The position numbers and the translations under genes are program-made. Of a stretch of DNA of 64,000 bases, positions 11,282 to 24,096 are shown piece after piece (positions within the stretch are counted from its first letter, which is position 1; each line of letters opens with the position of its first letter). The stretch is from the NCBI RefSeq assembly GCF_021869535.1, contig NW_026262668.1, forward strand, positions 10,338,348-10,402,347. Direction: 5' to 3'. Below the pieces are notes generated by a model that did not search any database, had not been told where the DNA came from, and worked only from the letters and a program-made list of their open reading frames with translations. The DNA comes from Mytilus californianus (lineage: Eukaryota; Mollusca; Bivalvia; Mytilida; Mytilidae).

Positions 11282-11870
11282 CACAATGAATGTAAGGAGT
11301 ACATGTCTGTCTGGTAGTTATCATTTGTCATTGACCTCATTTTCATGGTTCATTGATCAATGGTAAGTCCTCGTTTAAGATACTACATTGTGTAATCAAT
11401 AGGTCAACTACATGTATATTTGGTGTATGGAATGATTATTAGGTGTATATATAAAAATAGGAAGAGGCGGTATGATTGCAAATGAGACAACTCTCCACAA
11501 GAGACCAAATGACACAGAAATTAACAACTATAGGTCACCATACGGCCTTCAACAATGAGTAAAACCTATACCGCATAGTCGGATATAAAAGGCCTCGAAA
11601 TGACAAATGTTTAACAATTCAAACGAGAAAACTAACGGCCTGATTTATGTGCAAAATAATGAATGAAAAACAAATATGTCTGTCTCGCAAGGTTTATCTG
11701 AACTTAACCTCATTTTCATGGTTTTGTCTGTTTCTTGTATACTATATATGTTATAGTTCAACAATATTTGGTGTATGGAATGGTTGTAAGGCTGGCTTGA
11801 TTTATCTCACCTTGGCCTCATTTTCATGATCATTGATAATATTAAGGTTTTCTGATACTTGTAGTAAAAC
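11282..11870 (+). repeat. Degenerate tandem repeat interrupted by an interspersed repeat
   Basis: A unit of roughly 160 bp with TGGTGTATGGAATG and GACCTCATTTTCATGGTTCA blocks recurs at about 11282-11448, 11679-11785 and 11786-11870. It is split by the repeat copy at 11449-11678. It continues the style of the preceding array and may be part of one composite element. Confidence 0.6.
11449..11678 (+). repeat. Interspersed repeat family 1, copy
   Basis: Contains AATGAGACAACTCTCCACAA, AACTATAGGTCACCATACGG, CCTTCAACAATGAG, a TATAAAAGGCC block and AAACTAACGGCCTGATTTATG. Near-identical blocks recur at 32735, 36396, 41195 and elsewhere in this window, so it is a high-copy dispersed repeat. No ORF. 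I recognise it as common in mussel DNA. Confidence 0.85.
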
Positions 11871-12322
11871 TTCATCTTTAGGAATATCAACACAATACAA
11901 TCATGAATGATGATTAGTAAAGCAGGTGAGACATTTCAGCTCGTGCACTCTTGTTAACACAAAAAAGGTGCTGAAAACTGTGACTACCATACATGTAGAT
12001 GTATCTAGGAATATGTGGTAACAACTTGAAAAATATGTGATCTATCCCGATACTTCTTGTGAAATTGATTTCACAAAACAACGCTATCATGGTTGAAATC
12101 AATATCGTTTTTACCCCTAACAAATCTGTCTATACTCACCATTTTCAAATTTGGTACATTTACCGGTAGTTGGTCTTACAGAGATTACAACTGTGATATT
12201 CAAGGTCTAAGGTGACCCTCAAATAAAACTTTTCACCATGAAATTAATAGTTTGTCTTTGGCAAACTTTATCAAAGTAAATTTTCATTTACAAAGGTCGG
12301 AGAGATGTGTGAAATATAACAA

Positions 12323-12368
12323 ATAGGAAGATGTGGTGGTATAATTGCCAATGAGACAACTCTCCACC
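12323..12368 (+). repeat. Interspersed repeat family 1, 5' fragment
   Basis: Only the head of the family (AGGAAGATGTGGTGGTATAA and AATGAGACAACTCTCCACC) is present, followed by unrelated sequence. Confidence 0.75.
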
Positions 12369-12782
12369 TTTGAACGCACGAAATCAATAAAGTCTTATTT
12401 TCAGTAAATAGCACTTGGACAACACCTTTACTGATGCACTGTCAGTTCCCGAGGGTATCATCAGCTTAGTAGTCTGGAATGATTTATATAAAAAAAATCT
12501 CTAAACTTACCCGTTGATAAATTATGAAAGTACTAGGAAACAGGTAAAGTTTGGTTTTCAAGAATAAAATATAAAACCAGTTTCGGGTTTTGAACTACGG
12601 TAGTCTCGTTTTATGAACTAGTCACCTTATTGTACAGTGTTTCTTGTTGCGAACTAATCTCTTGTATAATATTTCCATAGGGTTTATTTCTGACTGTTAT
12701 TAATTTTTTGAAGCAAAATTCATTTACTTTTTAAAATCTCGTTTCTGATGATTACCAAATGTGTTTGTTTTTCCACTGGATT

Positions 12783-12965
12783 TTTGTTGATAAGAACAAC
12801 ACGACGGGTACAACTATTGGAGCAGGAACTTTTGCTGCACCTGTGTTAACTATGGTCCTTTTTTATCGGATTCTTGATGTTCGATTAATTGTTTGAATCA
12901 CTGTTTATTCTTTTACCTTTTAGTTTTGTCTTTATATGGAGTTATTTGTCTTTCTTCGACTTATT
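12783..12965 (-). repeat. Family 2 repeat, diverged copy
   Basis: Reads AACAACACGACGGGTACAAC, then GGAGCAGGAAC, and ends near a diverged TTGTCTTTATATGGAGTTAT segment. It matches the minus sense of the family whose best copy is at 61011-61316. Strongly decayed. Confidence 0.5.
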
Positions 12966-14069
12966 TTGGTGTTGAACACTCTGCATATTTCTACTTTTGA
13001 TCATTTCGATAAAAAAAATGTCAAAAAGTATTTGTGCAACCAAATAATAATTAATGATCGAAGTTTAAAAGTAAAAAACCTCATAGTAAAACGTCGAACG
13101 TATTGATTCATTGACGTGTAACATTCCTTTCTATATCTGTTTCATAGTGCCATTCTCATCTGTGGTATTGTCAGTACAATATATGATATCATATCACTTT
13201 AATTTCGACAAAAAATATACTCACCTTACTAATAACATAACACGTAAATTGATTTGTTAACGTTCATGTACTTGCGTATTAACTTATTATCTGTTGAAAA
13301 TATTTTGGCATCTTTTAAACGATCGAGAAAGTATGGCAAATTTGAGGAATCTATACGTTACTCAATGCAATTAAGGTCCCATTTGGGGAATATATACACA
13401 TAATAATTTTCAACACATATGACAATTAAGAGCAAATAAATAAATATCCTCAATGCAAAGGTGTATTTTGAGTATAAGCAAAAATAGAGTGTCTAAATAA
13501 AATATCAGTAAATAATTACAATAGTCATGTTTCAGAGTTTTATAGGAATCTAATTTTTTTAGAATTAATATTTTTGCAGAGATAAAATTTTACAATAAAA
13601 GAAATAGTTGAACTGACATACCATTAACAGTGTGCCAATTTTGTGTCAACCGTTCAGTAAAGTTCTTTTTATCAGCACTAACATATAACTTAGTTTATTT
13701 GTTGCAGTTTTCAGGTCTTTCAGTATATAAAAAATATATGCGCATGTCATCTTAATTATGTTGAGCAGGAAGTTAAACTGATTCGACGATTTTAAAAGTG
13801 TATAACATAGTGAAAGTTGTCATCGAATTCTGAGCAAAGGCTGCAGCACACAAGGTAGGTTACAACTTTAAATACTTAAATAAAAAAAATAAACCACAAC
13901 AAATGTAAATGTATAGTAAAATGACAATTATATTTACAATGTATAATTCAGGCCGTTAGTTTTTATACGTCTCTTATTTTGTCATCATGGAGCCTTCTAT
14001 AGCTTTCTATATGACACGAGTTTAATCACTGTTGAAGGACTTACGGTGACATGTAGTTGTTCACGTATT
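12966..14069. other. Intergenic DNA, nothing recognised
   Basis: About 1.1 kb of AT-rich sequence with no coding segment, palindrome or repeat that I can support. Confidence 0.4.
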
Positions 14070-14285
14070 TAGGAGAGGCGAAAGATACAAAACGGGACAT
14101 TTAAACTCATAAGTCGAAATTTAACTGACAACTCCATGGCAAATAAAAGAGAAAATGACCAAACGACAAACAAGAGTACACAAAACACAACATTGAAAAC
14201 TAAAGACTGAGCAACATGAACCCTACCAAAAACCGGGGGCGATCTCAGGTCCTGCTCAACATATGACTCCCGTCGTGTTTCTCAA
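14070..14285 (+). repeat. Family 2 repeat copy
   Basis: Starts GGAGAGGCGAAAGATACAAA and contains AACTGACAACTCCATGGC, AAAGACTGAGCAACATGAAC, CCGGGGGCGATCTCAGG and CTCCCGTCGTGTT. The same order of blocks occurs at 61690-61945 and 50766-51225. It lies at the left edge of the duplicated flank of copy A. Confidence 0.8.
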
Positions 14286-14329
14286 CTAAGCTGGTACAAA
14301 CCTGTTTAGCTTTTGGTCTTTTGGGGGTA

Positions 14330-15930
14330 TTTATCTTCATCCGTTAACAAAGGTATTAAAAGTATTAAAAAAATACCCAACTCTAAGGTAAATCCAAAAA
14401 TGGTAAGTCCATAAAAACTTTATCAGCCAATCTAAGCTTTCTCTTGAAATTGACACTCGAAAACACACTAAAACACTGTACGATTTCTTTTCTCATATTG
14501 ATTACATTTTTAACCAGACAACGGTTTTAGGTATCTTGATTGGTAAAATGTGTACAAATAGCATGTGTAGCATTATATACTCAATTGTAACTTCATTACC
14601 TTTGAAGTATAAGTGATTTCTGTTGTGTTTTAAACTGACATGTTTGTCTTTTTCTGGACTTTTGTACTTGAAATTGATGTCGGGATATTCAGTGTGTTAT
14701 CCTGGAATCAACGTTCTGGTCGTAAGGGCCTTCTAGAATTCACAGATGTGCTACTTCTTCTTACTCATTGTCTTTCCATAGGTAAAATGCCATTTTTTTC
14801 TGGCGTGTTTTGCACTGATGAAATAACATAATTAAGTAATGTAGTTTTGTCGAATGTTCTTCTATTATAAAGACTTCAGGTGGTCATAACTTGTTTATCT
14901 TTTATTTATTACTGTTTGCATTAAAATGTGTTTCATGTATTTGCTCTATACAAGTAATAATGCCCGTCCGACATATTTTCAACAGAAACATTACGTGGAT
15001 ATTACCAAACATATCTATGGCATGTCCAGAAATGACAAATATATGGCAAGTTTAGATTATTACATTAACAAAAGCTTGGATGATGACGCAAAAAAAGACA
15101 TGACTGCAACATTTCTTAAATTGACAAAGGGTCGATTCAGGAATGCCGAGCTTTCTAATCGAATTCATATCTAAGTACTTTTTACAGGCGATTGATATTT
15201 ATACAGATCTAGCTTATTAAAGACATGATCTATATGAGGCAACTCCGCCTCGAGTGAGTTTAATTTTCCTAACACTGCTTATATGTTCAGATTTCCTATA
15301 GGGTATTTTTTGCGCAAGTATTTAATTAATGCCGTGATTGATGATATAATATTCAGATGCATTACCATTTGTATAAATTTCATAATCAATTACTCTTGAT
15401 TTTTTTCATGGTTCACGTGTATTTTTTCTCTCAAGAAATACGTTTAACAGATTTCTGTCATTTGAAGTGGTATTCAATAATCATTAATGCATTTTCAATG
15501 TACCAAACAGTTCGATTCTTCAGGAATACCATTATGAGTTCAGATAAGTCATGTTTATAAAGAACACTGACAAAAGATTTGCAATCTCACTATCGTCTTT
15601 GCATTTCAGTCTTGAGCAGAATATGACACAAACTCTTAGTTATACTTTAGGGACAGTGCATTTGTTTAATTGTTATATTGTATTAGTAGAGCTCACAACA
15701 AACCATAGTTGGTTTTTTTGCTGTATTTATGCATTTATGTAAAACAAGGTTCCTGCCTACTGGCATTTTTCAACTATGTGTGAATGATTTAACATTTAAC
15801 AAATAATTTTTGATAAGACGAATGATGTGCACATGAAACAACATATTTTTTTACCTTAAATCCAGTACTCTTGGGAGTGGTGGGGCACTTCAATCCTTTT
15901 GAGAGAATAGTGAACAGCTGAGGTTTCATA
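14330..15930 (+). repeat. Segmental duplication, copy A flank
   Basis: Matches 30828-32300 with many small differences. Examples are TTTCATCCGTTA heads, TGGCGTGTTTTGCACTGATG, AACAGTTCGATTCTTCAG, TGACACAAACTCTTAGTT and AAACAAGGTTCCTGCC. Similarity resumes at 17360-17600 and 25355-25600, which leads into gene copy A. So the block is the original 5' flank of the B-box/propeller gene, now stretched by insertions. Confidence 0.8.
14926..15174 (+). other. Small open frame (82 codons) of doubtful status
   Basis: An open stretch with a hydrophilic C-terminal half (SLDYYINKSLDDDAKKDM, then LKLTKGRFRNAEL). The duplicate region near 31500-31870 keeps parts of it but is interrupted. It could be a remnant 5' exon of the nearby gene family or chance. 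I do not recognise the product. Confidence 0.25.
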
Positions 15931-16829
15931 TACCCAACCCATTTCATATATTTTGTAATACCTAATGACTAACAAAATGTTTCTTGTAATTCTTTATTTC
16001 ACTACAAACTTCCCAGGAGAAGGTAAAAAGCTACAAAAAAATAAACAATCATAAGTAATTGTTCCTAAGTTATTTCTTAACATGTATTGTAATTAAACAT
16101 AATACAAGTAATGCAAAACAATGAATAAATCTCTTATTATGCTTTAAATGTTCAAAACAAACAAGAAAAATATATTTCTCAAATTTATCAATTTGCTCCT
16201 AAATGCACCTTTGTGTCCAGGTGAGCAGAATTTGTAGTTGCAACATGTTCGGTTCACAAGGCCAAAGTAAAAGATAACATCAACAATAACAAAATTATTC
16301 ACACTAATAATATGTCCTAAGCGGATTGTCCGTTGACATAGACTAAGTTTTACTATATCCTAGGCCTAGATAATAATAAATGTTCTATTTAAAGTCGCAA
16401 AATACTCAAAATGTGCACGGATGCACGAAAGTTACAAGAAGAAGTTTCTCGGTTCTATTAACCATTTCTTTAGTACGAAAAGTTCCAATTACACAGTATC
16501 GAAAAATATACATGATATGTGCCTAATCCTAATATCTTAACTGATATGAAAAATATCTAACAATACACAAATGCACGAAAAAGTAGCAAATTATTTCAAC
16601 AAAATGCATATAAAAAAATGCAGACAACCAAGTGCTTATGAATCGGCACAAAACCTTAATAATAAGAATCTATAACACAAAACTTATATACCTACAAATA
16701 AATGTTGTTATTATATTCTTAGTAGTAAATACAGATAAATTGTATGTGTAATACAATCATTGGCAAGCGTGCTGTATCAGCCACCCGTGATGATATCGAT
16801 ATCAGCACGGTTGCAAAGGCTTTATCACT

Positions 16830-16975
16830 TTAATCTGTATGACGTCACGTCATCGATTACAGTCACTGTTGCAAAGGCTTTATCAAACCCATAATCTGTA
16901 TGACGTCATGTGAAACCTATAATCTGTATGACGTCATTTCAAACCTACTTACCTGTATGACGTCATGTCACATAA
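16830..16975 (+). promoter_or_regulatory. Cluster of four TGACGTCA (CRE-like) octamers
   Basis: Perfect TGACGTCA palindromes occur at 16840, 16901, 16929 and 16958, each preceded by CTGTA. The last three are 28-29 bp apart and form a short tandem repeat with AAACCTA spacers. GTTGCAAAGGCTTTATCA also occurs twice here (from about 16810 and 16868). The octamer is the binding site of CREB/ATF-type factors. No nearby transcription start can be shown, so function is unproven. Confidence 0.4.
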
Positions 16976-17018
16976 AAAAACATCTACGTGAGGTGTATGT
17001 ATATAATAATTAAAGTGT

Positions 17019-17154
17019 ATATGATATGGCTTTTTCAATATCACACACCGTATCAACCCTCAACCAATATAATCCCTCGAGCACAGCTCTTGGGATTATA
17101 TTGGTGTCTCGGGTTGATACGGATGTGATATTGAAAAAGCCATATGATATTCTC
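17019..17154. repeat. Long palindrome (foldback element)
   Basis: Arms of about 60 bp (17019-17076 and 17092-17154) are inverted copies with few mismatches. They include ATGGCTTTTTCAATATCACA, CCGTATCAACCC and CCAATATAATCCC. The short loop contains CTCGAGCACAGCTCT. It has no ORF. Confidence 0.85.
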
Positions 17155-17350
17155 TATATATCAGGCAGGTAATAAAACTTACTCTGTGGGGGACCACTAG
17201 ATTTCCAATAATTGAATTATTCCCAAAATTGCTTTGCGGGCCATGTGCCATTTTCCTTTCTATATACTCGGGTCTAATCTAGGGGAGTGAAACATACCGA
17301 AAATTAACCAAAAATGAAATGTGGGGAAAGGAAGATAACTCTACTAAATA

Positions 17351-17974
17351 AATGAGAACAGAACATATTTTAAATAACAAAAATATATCCAATCATATAT
17401 CTTTTGGCCAAAAATATACCTATAGCTATCATGACGATGTTTCTAGGAAAAGATGAATATATTTGACAAATTTATGATGCATTGGCGACTGAGGCTTTAA
17501 TCGCATCTGTGCAAAAATCGACATCTGATTAGTTTAAGATACTTATGATTCAATCAGCAACCTTTTCATATATTTCATCTTAATTCCCCGACCTTATAAT
17601 ATAATATGAGGCATGAAATAGTTACATATTCCAGAATTTCATCCCTACCACTCATTTCATTGTAAGTGCAAAGGATATATACTAAATTATTAATTTGAAG
17701 TAATTATGCTGTATTATGTAAATATGAAAAAAATCAAAATTTCGGGTAAATGTCAATAAGGCAGCAACTTAACAACAGAAATCGCAAAAAGTCAAATAGA
17801 GGGCAACATACAATATTCAACGATATATATAATATTTCAAGCTCTCAATCGTCAAAGATCCGACAGCAAAACCGAATTCTTGAAATAGCGAAAAGCTTAT
17901 AGATATTACATACAACTACTAAGGCGAGGTTCCTATGACTGTCAAACATGTACAAGTGAGAGGTTTTGTTATCT
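17351..17974. other. Remainder of the copy A flank, then a family 3 repeat fragment
   Basis: 17360-17600 matches 32301-32500 (for example GATGCATTGGCGACTGAGG and TTCATATATTTCATCTTAATT). From about 17905 to 17985 the sequence is the minus-sense end of repeat family 3 (GTGAGAGGTTTTGTTATC then ATAAAACCAGGTT), which is the LINE insertion target. Confidence 0.6.
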
Positions 17975-18226
17975 ATAAAACCAGGTTTTTTTTTTTTATA
18001 ATGAATTTTCTTTATTGTAACAAATAGACTAGCACAACATGTATGAACAAAAGGTATACAGAATGGCATATTCACACAAAGGAAGTATTAAATAATTAAA
18101 CAACAATTGAATATATGATGGTGCAACAATAGGTTGAAAATAAATAATTTTCTTATAACATTGGAATCTTATTTGTTCTTGCAATATTTGTTAGTGGTGT
18201 TTCAATCAAAATTCAATATTTATTAT

Positions 18227-21200
18227 TTATTCTATAATAGGGGCCCAGGGACTCCAGTATTTGTTATATTCATCTACAGAGAGGGTTTTAAATGAAATGT
18301 ATTTTTCTAAGTTCAAGTGTTCCTTTAAATAGTTTTTTAAAGCATTTAAATTTGGCAAAACTTCTTGTAATTTTGTTCGGTAAATATAGTATTTTGAAAG
18401 CAGAATAATATTATTTTTAACAAAATTCCATTTAACATTTTCGTAGATACCAAATAGAATAATCATTATATTCAAAGGCAGTTCAATATTTGTCATTTCA
18501 AAAATCTAGATGTTTAGTGCATGCCAGAGGGTGGCGACCATCGGACAACTCCAAAATAAATGTTCTATGGTCTCTTGTCCTTCTTTGCAAAATGTACATA
18601 TGTTGCTACTATTTATTTTTCATCTTGTAAAGTAGTGAATTAGTTCCTAAAATTCTATGTATAATTCTATATTGGAACCAGCAAAGCTTAGTGCTTCTAG
18701 TATATTTTGTACACGAAGTGTGTATTTTTTTCCAGTTAATACCAGTCATTTTAAGATGGTTCTCCCATTTTTCTTTTGCAGCAAAAGTAATATATTTCTC
18801 ATTCAATACTTTGTACATGTCCTTTAAACCTTTTTTTGATTCAAAGAAGATACTTATGTTAAAAGGTAGTATTGCTTGAATTTTTTTCTCCTTTACTTCA
18901 ATATTGATCGTGTTTAACCACTCATTAAGCGAGTGTGCTATTCCATAATAATGTAAAATATTTGGCCTAAATTGATATAATTGTTGGAAATTTTGAAATG
19001 ACATAACTTTGCCCTGATAATCTAACAAGTCATGCACTGTCCAAATTCCAGCGTTTGCCCAGTTTTTATAGTAGACTCTTGAACCACCAATTTTAATGTT
19101 TTCTACCTCCCATAAAGAATAAGATAGAATTTCATCAATACATCTTGGTTTTCTAATTTGATTAAGGGTTTTCCATGCATCAAAAACCTCTTGCCAAAAT
19201 TTATTTAATGACCTTTTAATAGGCCCAATATAACTTAGTTCACTAAAATTTATTTGCTCCACAATAGAGACTAATCTCACCCACTTTGAATTCGATATAT
19301 ACAGCCGTCTTACCCATGTAAGTTTCAGTCCCTGTATAAATGCTTTTAAATTTAGCATTTTTAAACCACCCATATAATAATCTTGACATAAAAGATCTCG
19401 CTTGACCTTATCAGGTTTATTATCCCAGATAAAAGCATACATTTTATTTGTTAAATTACATAACATGTTCTCATCTGGACTAGGGATAGATAGAAACAGA
19501 TGATTTAATTTAGATATGACCAAAGTTTTTAAAATGGTAATCTTTTCAAAGGGGGTGAGATACTGTTTTGACCATTTTTTAAAAGTGTTGTCTATATTAT
19601 CTAAAACTGGCCTATAATTTAAATCAATCATTCTATCTAGGTCGACTGAAAAAGTAATTCCAAGGAGCTTAAATGTACTGGAGCCCCATTTCAATCCCCA
19701 CTTTACACAAATTTGATCCTGGCTATGTTTTTTGCTACCTATCCAAATAACACTTGTTTTTTCTATATTAATCTTAAGTCCCGAGATTTCAGCATACAAT
19801 TGGAGAACACGAAGAGATGCATCGAGCGATTCTGGCGAGCCATCTAATATCAATGATGTATCATCTGCATATTGAGAAAGTACAAATTCTGTATCATCTA
19901 TAGTAATACCCTTTATCTCCTTACTATTTCTTACCAAAATGCCTAATATTTCTGCACATAGCAAGAAAATATAAGGGGATAAAGGATCTCCCTGTCTACA
20001 GCCTCTCTCTACAGTGAAGAATTCTGACAGAAAACAGTTTTGTGTCACTGCAGCTGTTATATTGTTATAGAAGGTTTTAACCCAGGATATAACTGATTCA
20101 CCAAAATTAAAATATCTTAATGTATCATAAAGAAAGGACCAAGAAATGGAATCGAATGCCTTCTCAAATCAATCAGCAAGAGAATTCCTGGGATATTATT
20201 TTCTTCAGTAAAATGTAGAATATCATATATTAATCGACAGTTTTCGCCTATATATCTACCTGGAACAAAACCAGTTTGATCAGAACTTATTAATTTTGAC
20301 AAAACAGATTTTATTCTCTCTGCTATACAGCTTGATGCCAATTTATATGTAGAATTTAGAAGAGTAATAGGTCTCCAATTCTTAAGAAATTGTTTTGGTT
20401 TACCATCTTTTGGAATACATGTAATCACTCCCTGCCTCTGGGTGACAGACATTTGGCCCTTCCCATATCCAAAATTTATAGATCTAAGGACAAATTTACC
20501 AATATCAATCCAAACAATTTTTTTAAATTCTGCCGTGTAACCATCAGATCCCGGACTCTTGTTATTTTTCATTCTCTTTAATGCTGCAGTTAATTCAGAA
20601 AAACTAAGCTTTCCCTCCAATAACTGCTTTTCATCCTCGCTAAGCTTCGGTATATCATTATAACAATTATCCCGTGTTAAATCAACCCTTTTCAAACAAT
20701 CTTGTTTTTTATAAAGTTTCTAATAAAACACCCTTGTCTGATTTAAGATTTCTTTTTGTTCTTCCACTATAACACCATTTTCTAAAGTAAGTTTTTGAAT
20801 AGTCTTATTAATATAATTTCTAGTTTCTAGATTTAAAAAAAAATTGGTAGGTTTTTCTCCTTCTTCAATCCACTGACTTCTTGACCTAACATATTGTCCC
20901 TGAACCTTCTTTTGTCTATACATTTTAAGTTCTGCTTTTTTCTGATCAATCTCTTCAAGATTTTCTTCTGTTAGTGCATTTTCTTCTAATTGTTTTAATT
21001 TTAAAATAATCTCATTTTCAATTTTTATACCCTCCTTTTTTTATAAGAGGCGTATGAAATAGTTTTACCGCGTATTTCTGTGAGTAAAGTTTCGAAAAAT
21101 AACTGGTCATCAACAGTAAATTCAATTTCAGAGTTGTCAATATTTTGTAAATTTTCATCTCTATATATCTTGATGGCATATTGTTCTTTTACTGTACTTA

Positions 21201-22008
21201 TGAGTTTTTTTTACCTCTTTAACATAGTTAGTATCATGAAGAAGGGAATTATTAAACTTCCAAAGGCCTCTCCCTTTTATAAATTCATTAATCTTGAAAG
21301 AAAAGATCACTGGTGAATGATCAGACCTGTAACTATTATCCATTTTAACATCACTAACAAAGTGAAAAATATTATCAGAAATCAGAAAAAAGTCTAAACG
21401 AGATTGTTTAAAGGGTTTTTTTTCCTCCAAGTAAATCTTTTCACATTGGGGTATAATTCTCTAAATGGATCAACTAGATTAAAGTCTTCCATTAGCTGTA
21501 ATACTTTTTCTCTAGACTTTGGGTTGTTGATATTAACATAATTATGAGTGTCAAGATTGAAACTTTGAATTAGGTTAAAATCACCACAAAGAATACAAGA
21601 TTGGTTATTAAATTCTTCAATTATGTCTGCCACCTTTTGATAAAAGTAAGGAGTGTCTACATTTGGCCCATACATATTAACTAAGGTAATTCTTTGTTCT
21701 TCAATTGTAATATCCAATCCAAGAAGGTTTCCATCCTCATCTTTTTTAACTTTGTGAATTTGAAGATCAAAGTTTTCATTAAAAAAGATGGCCACGCCTC
21801 TCTGATTGGATGTAAATGAATTGAAAAGGCATTCTTCCTTCCACTGATTTTTAATGTTTAATTCGTCTTGTTCTGTAAAATGTGTGTCCTGAAGACAGTA
21901 GATATTAAAATTCTTTGACTTTAAATAATTCAAAACATCTCTCCGTTTCTCCTTTGTATAAAGACCTTGACAATTATAAGAAATTATTTTAAGAATATCA
22001 CCCTTCAT
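18227..22008 (-). pseudogene. LINE ORF2: endonuclease-reverse transcriptase, broken
   Basis: About 1,260 codons in the family's usual order. The APE-type endonuclease starts at the ATG at 22008 and shows SYNCQGL, CLQDTHF (Asp where many relatives have Glu), NMYGPN, CGDFNLI, RFTWR and SDHSPV. The RT follows with NKSPGSDGYTAEF, WRPITLLNSTYK, QTGFVPGRYIGEN, RGCRQGDPLSPYIFL and the catalytic YADD. A C-terminal CTFC...H...C zinc knuckle lies near 18560. I see frameshifts near 21410, 21190, 21035, 20165 and 18610 and nonsense codons at 20720-20722 and near 18510. Frame-independent similarity continues across each break. Confidence 0.88.
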
Positions 22009-24096
22009 GCATGTGTTTAGCTTTATCAATATTTATAACTCTAATGATGAGTGAGTATACATGAATATACCATGATATTTGTGAAATCAGGGGACTTTTA
22101 GAATTCTTTTCCTTTAAAACTGTATAATTTTTCAAGATCTGTGACACCTTAAGACATATTTGTAATTTACAATAAATGCATATATATGAAAACATAAAAT
22201 ACAATAGCAAGACAGAGTCCAACATTAAAATCAAATATCAAATCTGCACTCTGAGACATTCACTGTTGTTGTGTAGGATATTCACTCTAAATGGTCTAAG
22301 GGAGATAACTCAGAAAATTTTAATAAATACATTCGATTCAGATGGAAATTTAATTTGAGCAAACCCAACAGTGAATATCTGTATAGTTCATGTTATGTAC
22401 ATATTTTGAAAGATTATTTCATTCCTATAATTTCATAATACATTTAATTTCCTTACTGTCATTCTTTCCAACACACAAAGACATTTTTTCCATTCTATGT
22501 GGTTATGGCAAAAAAGAAAAGATCACACAGGAAGCACAAGTATACAAATGTCCATTGTTTTGCCTTCAAATCTGATCCTGTCAGATTTGTCAATATTTTT
22601 ATAATAAGATGTTGTCTGTCTAACACGTTCATTCTTTTTGAAAAACATTTTTAGTTAAATGAACTCTATATAATCTAAATAAGCCTTTTATGTAAAATAT
22701 TTCAAGACTGTCAGAGTTAGTCAATTTACTACATGTAGATATTAGAGTTTTTATGTTTGTCCTTTGTATATATGTATTAAAAACTCCCATGTCAAATTTA
22801 CAAATTTATATGATCCTTTGTCTATTTAAGAAGGCAGAGATGTTTTATACTCATTATATCTCTGATACGATCAAAGATCAATATTCTTTATGAGATGTAG
22901 CTGTAAATATATAAGATTTATCTAAACATTAATATTTCTCGTTTAAAAGAACAATGCGTACTTGAGAGACACGCAATTTCAAAAAATTAAGAACACTGAA
23001 CGACTTCAAATGAAGTATCACTCTTAATAAAAAGCAATTCTTTTGCATCACAATGTAAATCAAATTAATGCATGATCAATATATCATAAAAACTAACAAA
23101 ACTATCTACCAATCGAACACAGACTGCACATCATGAGTGTGTGTATGCATATCATATTAATGAGTTAGTTTCAGCAGAGATTGTGCAAAACTTATTATAG
23201 TATGGTCACTTCATTTTAATGTACATGTACCATAAACACAACAAGAAAAGATAATTTCAAACAAGCATCTCATTCAGAAATTTGGAATAAACATCACTTT
23301 AAAAGTGGTCTATACTTAACATATTCTTACTTCAACTCATTTGTGTCAGTCTGTATCTGATTAGTTAAAGTAAAACATATAGCAATAGCATTAAGCACAT
23401 TACAGCAGTTCAGAATAATAATGAGTAACTAGCAAGAGCAAAATTATAAATAAGTATATAAGCAGCAGAAAATAAACATATAAATAAATTATAAAGGCAA
23501 AAATTTCAACACAGCAGATTGGAAAATGAATATATATATATATAAAGCAGAATTAGCATTTACATTTATATGTGTATGCCAATATATCGCAGACAATCAA
23601 GCAAAAAAGCATAGAGAGCAAGCAAAACTAAAGCAATAAAAAGCACAAAAAAAAACAAAAAAGAAACCAACACAAAATAAAACCAAAAAAAAACAAAAAT
23701 AAAATATTTGCATAAATAGAAAATAAACCTGGAATAAAATTCCCCGTTCTATACTCACAATTTGGTATCAATTTAATAATGGTATCTGTGAAAATATGAT
23801 AAAGAAAAAGGTTATACATGCATTTAAACAATAGAGAAAAAAGAAAATTGATCAATTCTGTTTAGTATACATTTAGCTAACTTGCTTTAATTTTTTTTTC
23901 TTAGGGTAAGTCTATAGTTGGTTATTAAAGAATTATCTTATATGTATAAAATAGATATCTACATCTGCATATAAAGTTCTGTAGTTTGATTCAAATAGGT
24001 CACAACAACCTATATATATAAATATGGCTAATTGTTGTATAAGTACAATTTTGTATATATATATACATGTATATTGTTATGTATATGTATCGCTCA
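22009..24096 (-). other. Unusually long inter-ORF region of the LINE
   Basis: About 2.1 kb of AT-rich sequence separates ORF1 from ORF2, whereas L1/Tx1 elements usually have short gaps or overlaps. No coding segment, TIR pair or A-tail is visible that would prove a secondary insertion. Short TA-rich microsatellites lie near 23531 and 24054. Confidence 0.45.

Larger units (their letters stand above)
15931..17350. other. Sequence absent from duplicate copy B, holding a TGACGTCA cluster and a palindrome
   Basis: The duplicate jumps from the equivalent of 15930 to 17360, so this 1.4 kb was gained here or lost there. No coding segment. The notable parts are listed separately. Confidence 0.5.

Noticed and set aside
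12430..12480. Hammerhead ribozyme (CTGATGA-type core on the minus strand), considered because Penelope elements can carry such ribozymes
   Set aside because: A CTGATGA and a small stem are present but the required GAAA after stem II is missing. A similar case near 53537 also fails this test.
21998..22575. Additional LINE protein in the inter-ORF region
   Set aside because: Short, low-complexity, Lys/Ile/Asn-rich frames with no motif; not supported as coding.
23500..24075. CRISPR-like or satellite array in the TA-rich area
   Set aside because: Only short TA and TATACA microsatellite tracts occur; there is no repeat-spacer order.
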